A stretch of 64,000 nucleotides of DNA, taken from Archivesica marissinica (taxonomy: Eukaryota > Mollusca > Bivalvia > Venerida > Vesicomyidae). Shown piece by piece: positions 25,771 to 34,789 of the stretch; within the stretch, counting starts at the first letter, position 1, and each line of letters begins with the position of its first letter. The stretch covers positions 90,503,955-90,567,954 of the forward strand of contig CM026386.1 of NCBI GenBank assembly GCA_014843695.1. The letters run 5' to 3'. A program made the position numbers and the translations under genes. Below the pieces are notes generated by a model that saw only the letters and a list, made by a program, of their open reading frames with translations, made no database searches and was not told the origin of the DNA.

Positions 25771-26087
25771 ATTATCTCGAGGACTGCGAAAATAGGAAAC
25801 TCGTGGTTGTGTAATGCTCGCCCGCTATCATCTCTGATAGTAATATTCAATTCATCAACGTGACCGCGTTCCAAGCGTTTGAATTCGGGGTGAGGAAACT
25901 CTATAGTAACGGTTTCCCCGAAGAAGGCATTTCTCGCCTCTATTACTTTGAGGAGCGTACTCGGCGCTCCGTCGCACGTGTTATATGACGTGTTCAGCTG
26001 CCCCAGGTGCACTTGAAGGGTTTTAGTAATGGCGAAGCTTACTGGTTTATCTCCGGTATATATTGTAATGTTGTTGAAATACATCAT
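25767..26087 (-). CDS. Capsid-associated type protein (probable C-terminal or short form)
   Basis: An intact 106-codon ORF from ATG 26087-26085 to TGA 25769-25767. It includes the motifs YNTCDGAPS (about residues 35-43), FPHPEF and RGHVDELNI in its second half, and ends in a hydrophobic strand. This pattern resembles short conserved proteins found beside structural genes in invertebrate Polintons, and I infer a virion role. At 106 residues it may be only part of a longer ancestral protein. The start codon shares two bases with the rightward integrase start (CATG at 26085-26088), so the two genes have no intergenic space and any promoters must lie inside the opposite gene or be shared. Confidence 0.65.
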   Translation of the reverse strand: MMYFNNITIYTGDKPVSFAITKTLQVHLGQLNTSYNTCDGAPSTLLKVIEARNAFFGETVTIEFPHPEFKRLERGHVDELNITIRDDSGRALHNHEFPIFAVLEII

Positions 26088-27061
26088 GGATGAGAAACTG
26101 AGCTCGGTATACTACAGCCCTAAGGGCTACTGGAAAGGTATTACGGCTATTAAGAACCTCGCCGCGAAGGCGAATGTTTCTGAAAACATTGCCAAGGACT
26201 GGTTGAAAAGGCAGGCCATCTGGCAGCTCTATCTACCATGTCCGCGACGCATTCCGCGACCGAAATTCGACGTACCGGTACCTAACGAAGTTCATCAGGC
26301 CGTCTTATTATTGTTACCTCATGACAAGGTAAGATGTATACGTACGGCCATACCGCCGTTGACGTAGCCTCACGCTACAATGAGGCAGAGCCGCTCGCAA
26401 CAAAAGAGTCTAAAGAGGTTTCTGAAGCTCTGACTCGTATATACAAGCGAAGTCCATTGAAGTGGCCGAAACTGCCCCAGGTTGACCCCGGACGAGAGTT
26501 TATGGGTGCGTCAATCAGCTCCTAGCAAAACATAGCGTCTCGGTTAGACGCGGTCGCGTGGATATCCACCTGGACCAGGGTATCGCGGAATGCTTCAACC
26601 GAACTTTAACAGAGCGGCTCTTCGGGTACCTGTATGCAGTCGAGATGAAGCTACCTGCCGGCCAAAGGTCGGATGAGGGGTTAGCTCGGCAGCCCGCCGT
26701 CAGTGCGGCTTTAAAAGGTGAGGTAACTCACTTGACTGGTAAAAAAGCCTCTGATGCCATCAAGACCAAATCCGTGATACAAAACCTTCCTCCGTTATTC
26801 CCGGTAGGCCCATTGGTTTATCGGAGCAAAAACTCCCTTCTGACGCGAGCGTCCGCTATCTTTACCAACCCGGCGAGCTGGAGGGTGTACGTCTGTTTGA
26901 TGATTCACCGACTTGGGCGTTCGGTTACCAAGCCGGAAGAGCCCGTGCTCTACTATTTGCTTGATGGTCCACTCCGTGACTTTGTCCGCGAAGAGTTACT
27001 TGCAGTCCCCCCTAACACAGGGGTCAGGTGTTCTCAAGAGTTAAAGAGCTCCTCGATGTAG
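26086..27061 (+). pseudogene. Polinton-type (retroviral-like) integrase, two frame breaks
   Basis: Codes for a DDE integrase of the Polinton/F54H12.3-like group, which inserts the element DNA. The natural start is the ATG at 26086, giving MDEK; the frame also runs open further left to 26029. Frame 1 holds the N-terminal part with YYSPKGYW and runs to about 26340. A shift then moves the core to a second frame, with a VDPGREF motif (second Asp at 26484-26486). A one-base loss near 26508 moves the rest to a third frame, with a Glu at 26588-26590 in the ECFNRTL motif and a C-terminal region ending at 27061. At the position where the first catalytic Asp is expected, codon 26302-26304 reads Val. 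So the gene has two frameshifts and a probable active-site loss. Its tail overlaps the polymerase 3' end (27034-27061) on the other strand. Confidence 0.85.
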
Positions 27062-27613
27062 GAATCCATATCGACTGAAAGGACGTCTTTATGTCCATAT
27101 GCGAGTGTGTCTATCCCGTTTTCAGCGAGCCAGCGCTTGGAGTCGGTATATACGGTGGCGCTGTGACCGCAGGGCATCCAAACCATGACGGGATGTCTGT
27201 ATTGCAAATAGGGCCTCTTTGTACTGTTCATGGCGGATAAGCTTCTTCACAACAGACTTCTTAGCGCCATTGGCCTTCTTTATATTGTTACCGGAGGCCT
27301 CGAGGATGCTGTATACTTTGGGGCGCAGTCTTACATACGCAGCTATCGGGCGACCGGCACATTCATCTTTCATTTTACCCAGTACCTTCTTGTTTATTGT
27401 AGAGTGTAGCGGGTTGTCTACCTTCTTATTATTAGTTTTCGCGTATCTCTTTGAAACCATAGATATACCGCCTCTTATTCCCTTCTCGATGAATAGGTGT
27501 TGGTCGTAGTCCGTTAGTAGTTCGTCATGATAATCGCCTAATGTTGACTTAAATACCTTCCATACGTACCTGGAGATAATCACAATAAGCTTTAAGCTTC
27601 CGATTAAATCCAT
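27034..27613 (-). pseudogene. Polinton DNA polymerase B, 3' part, catalytic centre deleted
   Basis: The frame at 27613-27122 joins two distant parts of a protein-primed family B polymerase. Residues 40-60 carry the [10 protein letters not shown] and SKRYAK block that normally precedes the palm domain. From about residue 63 (near 27425) the frame continues directly into the C-terminal block with [13 protein letters not shown] and an Ile-Lys-Lys-Ala region. The palm core, including the DxxSLYP-type and DTDS-type aspartate motifs, is absent. A further frame break near 27150-27200 moves the final block ([18 protein letters not shown]) to another frame, ending at 27034. It reads leftward, tail to tail with the integrase. 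Without the palm this cannot polymerise DNA. Confidence 0.85.
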
Positions 27614-27689
27614 TTTCGTTTGTATAGCTATACAATAGATATGTACTGTACATAATGAACGAATAAATATGTTTAAACCAATGTTGAGT

Positions 27690-28476
27690 CCATCCTGGGT
27701 GGGATACTTACTTGGTCTCTGTGGGTCTTTAGCTGCCGGAAACTTCGCCGATTTAAATGCACATCTTAAGCAGTAATCATCTTTGTTTGTACGTATACGA
27801 CTGCCTTCGTATTTATTACTTCTTCCGGCGACGGAATATACGAACCTTCTCTAAACGGGTTAAATCTAGCGATATCTAACCATATAGTTTCTACTTTAAC
27901 GACCCGCCATCCCGATCCTCTGTATACCCAATTTTCGAGCAGTTCGTTTATACGCGGGATAATATTACTTAACGCGTTTTTGGTTTCGCTTGTCCTGATA
28001 AGAACATCATGCTTATGCCTAAACACCGTACTCGTGTATTCTTTCGTTCCGTCCGGAAACTCTTTAACGAGCTGAACTCTGATTCCGAGCTGAAATTTAA
28101 TACTACCGAGATTCTTAATTTCGCTATTAAGCTTTGATACTATTTTACCGTATATATCGTCCAGAAATGTTATAACATTTATGAAGGTCGGACGATTATT
28201 ATCGCCATACATTACCCAGCCTCGAAGATAATTTCCGGTAACGTACCGCATCTGTTGATAGGCTAGATGACGCGTTTTAGATGGAGGAATGGGGTCAAAC
28301 TCCTCTAGAACGGCCTTCTTCTATCTCTCTTTTTTCAATCTAGCCTGCGCTACATGTCGATATTTTCTGGGTGATATAGGGGGTGGTAATTTCTCCTTTA
28401 TCGGTTCATCTAAAATAATAAGCTCAGGCATATTTGCCTCGGCTATCAGTTGCTCGATGTATTTGTCCGTATCAAA
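27690..28476 (-). pseudogene. Polinton DNA polymerase B, N-terminal part, stop and frameshift
   Basis: Open on the minus strand from 28476 but interrupted by an in-frame TAG at 28321-28323. After the stop, the ORF 28251-27766 shows the N-terminal landmarks of Polinton polymerases: a TFINV...LN region, FRHKHDVLI, an ENW..RGSGW block, and a SYIPSPEE block near the end. The frame breaks near 27775, where the conserved run continues in the next frame (DDYCLRCAF, then RPSKYP) to about 27690. The link to the 3' part at 27613 is lost. This stretch includes the region ahead of the exonuclease domain; the exonuclease motifs themselves were not found. Upstream of 28476 is an in-frame TAA. Confidence 0.85.
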
Positions 28477-28639
28477 TTAATATATATTTTACACACACCT
28501 TTTCTAATAGGGTTATCGGTTTGTTATAAATGTGTACACGCCTTTAGTCTAATATGGTGATATTTTTGCTAGAAGTTGGTTCAATACTAGGATGAAGTGT
28601 TTTTAGTAGTTTTTTCTAAACTTACATGCTTATACCGAA

Positions 28640-28838
28640 CTTTATCTCTACCGCACTCTCGGCATAGTTGTACCTCGCTCCGAACCCCCTTAATACAAGT
28701 CCTGCAGCACACTGGAATCCGACTACCTTTCCTGATCTTTTACCGGCGAAACTTACAATAGTCCCAACAACAAGTCCTTCCGCACAGTTCTGTTTCGCCT
28801 ACTTTAATCCAAGCAAGTATTATAAGCTTTCACATTGT
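28640..28838 (-). pseudogene. Cysteine-rich zinc-ribbon-like ORF with an internal stop
   Basis: Read on the minus strand, the frame is open from about 28838, with a TAA at 28741-28743. Before the stop there is CGRTCCWDYC. After it come CCRTC and then LCRECGRDKVRYKH. The spacing of Cys pairs and the CxxCG end resemble small zinc ribbons found in Polintons and large DNA viruses (DUF5679-like), but this is a resemblance seen by eye only. It lies just upstream of the polymerase and reads the same way. Confidence 0.4.
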
Positions 28839-28850
28839 ATTATATTTACT

Positions 28851-29139
28851 TTGGGTATACATATTAGGATCGGTATCTCTAATATTTAGTATTAAAGAAC
28901 TTTATGTAAATATTCGTACGCGATCGTCCCAACGGCCCGCAGCTCTCAGTGCGGATACGGGACTTATATAACAACGGACACGATTCTACGCCAGGTTTTT
29001 TTCTAACATTAAAAATGTTACATGCCAACTATGGAAATAAGGCTTCGAATCATGATCCTCTGGTCCTACTGATGGTTGCGTATGGTCGCGGACACGATTC
29101 TGCGCCAGTACCCCCATTGTGTATACTACTATATATGTA
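28851..29139. other. Transition zone, no gene
   Basis: Contains two related strings, cggacacgattctacgccag at 28976 and a close copy near 29091, which suggests a small local duplication. No coding signal is convincing. The right end of the Polinton-like block may lie here. Confidence 0.4.
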
Positions 29140-29700
29140 GTTTGTATCGAACATAATAAAGTTTGTACTGAAATGTATGTACCGAACATAATGACGGTTT
29201 TTAAGAAAATACCAAACATAATGAATGACGTTTGCATTTAACATAATGAAGATTGTACAGAATATAATGAACTTAATAATGTTTGCATACATTTCTATGC
29301 ACTACTGTGTCTTCTGTGCCGAACCTAACGACGTTTTTACAAGATATAATGCAGTTTGTACCGAACCATGATGGTCATACAACACATAATGCAGATTGTA
29401 CCGAACATAAATACGTTTTTACAACACATAATGCAATTTGTACCGAACATAATGACGGTTTTTCAACACATAATGCAGTTTGTACCGAACGTAATGACCT
29501 ATTTACAACACATACTGCAGTTTGTACCGAACCTAATGACGTATTTACAACACATACTGCAGTTTGGACCGAACCTAATGACGGTTTTACAACACATAAT
29601 GCAGTTTGTACCGAATATATGACGTTTTTGAACATAATACCCAACATAATGACGTTTGTATTTAACATAATCAAGATTGTACAAAACATAAAAGAAGTTC
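29140..29700. repeat. 42-bp tandem repeat
   Basis: The core at about 29345-29625 has six to seven units of 42 bp with the pattern tgcagtttgtaccgaacnta followed by atgacgtatttacaacacata. Shorter, diverged relatives flank it on both sides. Because 42 is divisible by three, the same frames stay open across all units, producing ORFs of 88 to 153 residues on both strands with a 14-residue repeat. No strand is favoured, so I read these as by-products. Confidence 0.9.
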
Positions 29701-29744
29701 AAGCAGAATCTAATGAAAGTTGTGGAAATAAACTATTAGCTTAA

Positions 29745-31418
29745 TATACACTCCGGCTTGGACTGCTGCACACATATCAATCACGTCACGGAATGTAGAA
29801 GACGACATACTTTGTTGGTTGAAAATATCGATTATATGTCCTTTAGACGTGAGATATTGCGTATAACCAACTGCTTGAGGTAAGTGTTAAAAGTAAAGTG
29901 TATACGTTATTTATTGTACAGCGATTGCGAAGCTAGTTCTAACAACTTATATTAATCACTCTCGTTGGCGAGGATGAAAGCGTAAATGTAGTCATTCGTG
30001 TTGGAGGAAACCCGATGTCCGATCTGGAGACCACCGTACCATCTCACATACTTCCCGGTCCGAGAATAGAATCAAGGTTGCATTGGTGAGAAGCGAGCGC
30101 TAAATTGCTAAACTGTGTCCCACTCCACTCGCAAACCCCTACTTGAACAAAACATTTGTAAAGCATCTATCGTAAAATGATTGTTGATCCCTGGATTCCA
30201 TGGACTATTTGTTCCGTTAGGTCGTTTTGCCATACAAGTGATGTTCGTAGTCCCTATGGACTTTATTGCATTCAGATTCCATCTGGCTGTGAGTTAGTTA
30301 CGTCAAATATCACGCGACTGTAGTCCATGTACGCACCTGTATTGACGGGGCCATGTCAAACGTATCTTTTACTAATCCTCAGTTGGTTGCTTGCTTAATC
30401 TTGAGACATTTTGAGAACATTGGCATTATGAAACAATAGGTAATATTAACGTTTGAGTATATGTATGATCTTTATAATTTGTTGATGGCATGGCTTCTGG
30501 ATGCTGAAAATGTATGTTTAGAATTAGTGAACGTGATGATTTGCGATCTTGATGGTACTGTATAGCGCATGTGCTCGAAATGCGAAACTGAGGATTTCCT
30601 GGCTCGGACGACCATTTGCAGACACAATTTAACAGGGGTAAACAAAAATTAAAATACCAAAACATGTATTTGGTCGACCACCTATTTGCACGGTTTCTTT
30701 CAAGCATACGATGAATGGAGAAACCAACACTCTTGCACTGAAAAGGTTTATGTTGACGGGATTGTTATGATGGGTTGAAGGACGTGTGGAAAATAGCCTC
30801 GGCTGTGGTCTGTGTGTGTACTCTGACAATGACAACACTTCAAAAGTGACAATAGGAACACGTTTCAATTGGTATATTTCTGTTATGTTTTTGTGAAGCT
30901 GTAGTCACTGTGGTAAATATGAATGATTTATTTCTTTCGGAAATTGAAGGAATTGTAGAAATGATAAAACATGACTGTTCACTGCAGCCACACTGGAATA
31001 AAATCAACACATGCAATACTACAGTGCAGTACAAACAGTTTCATCAAATACAATACATGCCAATTGAACTAATGGCACACGATTGGATCTAGTCTAAAAT
31101 CGGATTAAATTTTAGAATCTACAAACAAAATGGCTTTAATTAGTCTAAATATTCTGATGAAAGAACGCGCACGAACCTTAAAATATAGTATATACACACA
31201 TGAGTGTATATGCAATGACGTAATGGCCTATTGGACGAGCATGTTTGTCTACATATCGATTCCCAGTGCGAGAATTGATTTTTCTCAATATTTGTTTATA
31301 TTCTTCATAATTTGTATTGAAATTAAGTGTACAATTACAAAACATTTTTTAATTTCATACTACACATTCTTTTCAATGAATTTATAATGGTCCTGTATTG
31401 CACGAGATAAATAGTAAC
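29745..31418. other. No feature recognised
   Basis: About 1.7 kb of AT-rich DNA. ORFs up to 93 codons occur on the minus strand near 30426-31034 but lack recognisable motifs, consistent composition or clear splice signals. Confidence 0.4.
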
Positions 31419-31919
31419 AGTAGCATTAACAGTCTCACATTGTTCAAAAGACTATTTACATATAGCTTTATAAACTACAGGAACAAATAGTTATACAGCC
31501 CCGGCTGTGGATTCAATAAATTCATCTATGATTGATCTCGCTTTGAGGTTTTACCTTACTATGATGAAAATGTCCGTATATCGCGTGTAATTTAGCGTGA
31601 TAATATGGACGATGCTAAAATGCGGCATCGGGAAAATAAAACAACCAAACCCTGGAGATTATGATCTTATGACATTATTTCATTGTAAATTAGTAAGAAT
31701 AAATGACAAACTTAAGCAAATATAATAGGTGGATACTAGTGCTGTTGTCTTTAAATAATAGGCCCAGTTGTTTGGCTGTCACATTGTGCTAACTAGCATT
31801 TCCTTGTTTAGAGGGGTATGGTAGGTATTGCATTTCTGTAATTTATATAGATATAGGGGGTTTATTGCGATATAGATACTTTCCTACCTAAACACTGTTA
31901 TTGCTTTGGCGCCTTATCG

Positions 31920-32795
31920 TTAAACACTCATGTTTATGTGGAACATTCTATCATCCAATTTCATTCCAATCGCTTTATTCTTGAATTGATATAGAATGGG
32001 CGTTACATGACTGAAACAGGATGTTCTGGTTATGATGTGAGCTGCTGTGTTTTGAACAGTTTGTAATTTATTGGATGTTTTTATTTGGCACGCTGTACAA
32101 AAGTAGTTACAGTAGTCGAGCCTGGATGCAACGAGTGAGTTTATGAGGTTTTTCGTGGCGTCTGTTGTTAAATACTGCCGAATGTGTCCAATCCGTCGGA
32201 TATGCGCATACCATGATTTTGTCAAGGAATTTACATGTTTGTCCATATCCATTCTTGAGTCTAGGAAAGCACCTAGATTTCTAACACATACTGATGGTTC
32301 TGTATTTGAGTCTCCTACTTTCACATTTATGTTTTCAATGTGTTGAAAATTTCGCTGACTAGAAAACATAATCATTTCAGTTTTATCAGTATTGAGTTTT
32401 AACATATTGGCATGCATCCAAGCAACACTGTCTTGTCGACAGTTTTCCACTCGAAGTAGTGTCTCTGATTGTGAGGCTTGAATGGTTGGTTTGAATGAAT
32501 GGTAAAGCTGGGAATCGTCAGCATAAAAGTGATGGTTCAGTCCATGGTGTTTACAAATGGCTCCTACAGACCCCTGTGGGACACTGACATTCATGATACA
32601 TACTGCTTGATAACGGGCGGTACGATAAGAGATAATTGGAGAGGTTTTCCAGTAAGTCCAAATTGAAGTTCGAGACGCTGTAAAAGTGTTCTATGATCGA
32701 TGGTATCAAATGCAGCAGATAGGTCCAAATGCACAATGATTGTAGCATTGTTCTGGTCTAGAGATTGGAGTATATCGTTTTGGACTTTCAGTATG
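31920..32795 (-). pseudogene. CR1/L2-like LINE reverse transcriptase fragment
   Basis: Reads leftward. Starting near 32795, one frame gives the RT motif A (LDLSAAFDTIDH, around 32720-32690). It then breaks near 32590, and the next frame (32594-31920, 224 codons) carries VPQGS, the catalytic FYADDSQLY box, LNTDKTEMI and a region ending near NTAAH. The stretch between VPQGS and the YADD box is shortened. It is a 5'-truncated, frameshifted copy with no endonuclease domain. Its right end abuts gatgccactaaaacaac, which at 46910 continues without the LINE, so the insertion site is visible. Confidence 0.88.
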
Positions 32796-32799
32796 TCAG

Positions 32800-34789
32800 T
32801 GATGCCACTAAAACAACACTGTCATATGTACACACACGGATTTAATGTATTGGTATCCAATCAGAATCGATAGTGGACACATTTTATTAAACTGTTGTAA
32901 TTACATAATTATACAAATTGTTTCAACAGTATATCTTATAGAGTATTTCTGACATGTCCACATACAATCGATTGTTGACCCAACTTAAGCGGGTGACATA
33001 GCGGTGGTAACATTAGCAATAGTAATCGGATAGGCAACTGTTTCGAACACTTTAATGGAATTACTGCTACATTTGTTGTCATTGGTGTTAAATGAGTTTG
33101 CGTGACTGTTATGCAGTTTGGATTGATTGATTATGGGTGGGTGGGTCAGAACAGTTATATATATGATACAAATGCACAGTCATGTTCTAAGACAACCATG
33201 GACAATAACGGGTCTTCCAAAACGTAAATTGTAACATGAACTTAATTCGTTTGATTGCAATAAAACATACTAGTCTGGAAAATGGCATTGTACCCAATGT
33301 AGGTCTAAAGCAAACTTTGTATTTCCATTTCAACCTGATTACCCTACATTTCTCCCTAAATTGCTAGAGAGAGCATGATACTTGGATTGTGCACATAGAG
33401 TACTCCCTGTGAAGTTATGCTTTATCGGAGAAGTGAGTTAGACGTATTCATAATATAATATCTTTATATATGATCGGTATATCACTTTAACTCAGACATG
33501 CACATAGTAAATCATTGAATATCCAATTTCAAATTGAACAAGTCATCTCTCTTAAAACTAGTTTCTATAAACACTGATACAATCATAACTTAATTAACAT
33601 TCATTTCTTTTCCCTATCAGGGCATTGCCCAACGCACTCGGACTATTTGTCCTCGCTATTTGGGGCATTTATCCTGTGTATACAATTATAGTAGGGTATA
33701 TATGCTCTCCCTATGCAATGATAGTCGGGACATTTGTTGGCACTATTTTAGACATATACATTTGATTACTGTGTTCTTTATATTTTTGCAACATGTTGGC
33801 AACATTTGTACATTTGCCAAATTGATTTTTAGACCAATTGTTACATCGGATATCACCAATACGGGCTCTTGTTATATGTGGCGAATGCTATATTTTCACC
33901 GATATTCCTTAATCTAAATAGTCAAACAATTACCTGTACCAAAGTATACTGATCATATCGGTTAACAAAAAATATGTACCCTCATTCGTTTATTTCACTA
34001 CTTGAAATGTTCTGTTCATTGTCGCGGGAACATTAGTATATTGGTTTATGTTGGGAAACCAAAGTGTATATACCGCTGTGCTAGATTCTTGGCAACTAGG
34101 CTTATAACACTAACAATTTGACGACATGTTGATGGCGGCCATCTTGGATTTCAAGATCGCCACCATTTCGGTCCTATGTTGCCATATATATCCCTTTTTA
34201 ATCAGGGTATCTGCACACGAATAATGTCCTTACCCATAATTGGGTTCTATGAAGACGTTGTTGATTTCAGCTAGATGGCTTCCCTTTTTATAATTTCCAA
34301 TGCTATATTTGTCACATCTAGTGTTAGTAATGACAATATATCATCTCATATTCTGGTGTCCATAACCACACTCAGAATTTAAGGTGGCCACAATCCTTGT
34401 ATTATACATGTCCTTACCTCAAACATGAATCGAAAGTATGATCAAACATTGCGTAGTGCCTTGCATCATACCATTGATCAGGACTATATGTCACGGCTAG
34501 CAGCTATGATATACTCTTCTAAATACAATGCTACATTATTGTAAACATTAATCAAATAATTATCATCAACCAAAATTACAGGCGTCTGCGTCTGGGGAAT
34601 ATATACTGATATGAATCCTGCTTTCATATGCCAGGCTGTATATACGTCATGTGCATATGGACACAATACTGTCAATTCCAATATGCTGGACAACAGTGTT
34701 GCAGCACAAATCCAACTCAGATTATAGTCTCACCTGCGTGAACAGAATGTGCGGGAACTATTTGCATACGTATCCACAGCCACAGCGAA
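32800..34789. other. Non-coding part of segmental duplication copy A
   Basis: AT-rich DNA matching 46905-49095 in blocks. No convincing coding region. A segment around 34570-34690 recurs at 35210-35310, a local duplication of LINE-associated sequence. Confidence 0.5.

Larger units (their letters stand above)
24441..28850. mobile_element. Polinton/Maverick-type element, decayed and internally deleted
   Basis: A 4.4-kb block, visibly richer in G, C and CpG than its surroundings. It carries the gene set of a Polinton (a virus-like DNA transposon): a retroviral-like integrase, a protein-primed family B DNA polymerase and small virion-type proteins. Order: a leftward cassette (membrane protein, two paralogous small proteins, a capsid-associated type protein), a rightward integrase, a leftward polymerase and a leftward cysteine-rich ORF. 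Known Polintons are about 15-20 kb. Here I find no major capsid protein, no packaging ATPase and no maturation protease. I did not find matching long terminal inverted repeats or a 6-bp target duplication, so both ends are estimates. Confidence 0.85.

Noticed and set aside
29283..29744. 153-codon ORF and its overlapping partners on both strands
   Set aside because: A 42-bp repeat keeps all these frames open at once; no frame stands out.
34128..34170. ggcggccatcttgg as a YY1-type regulatory site
   Set aside because: A partial version recurs at 48976 within the duplicated segment, no gene lies next to it, and a short motif match is weak evidence.
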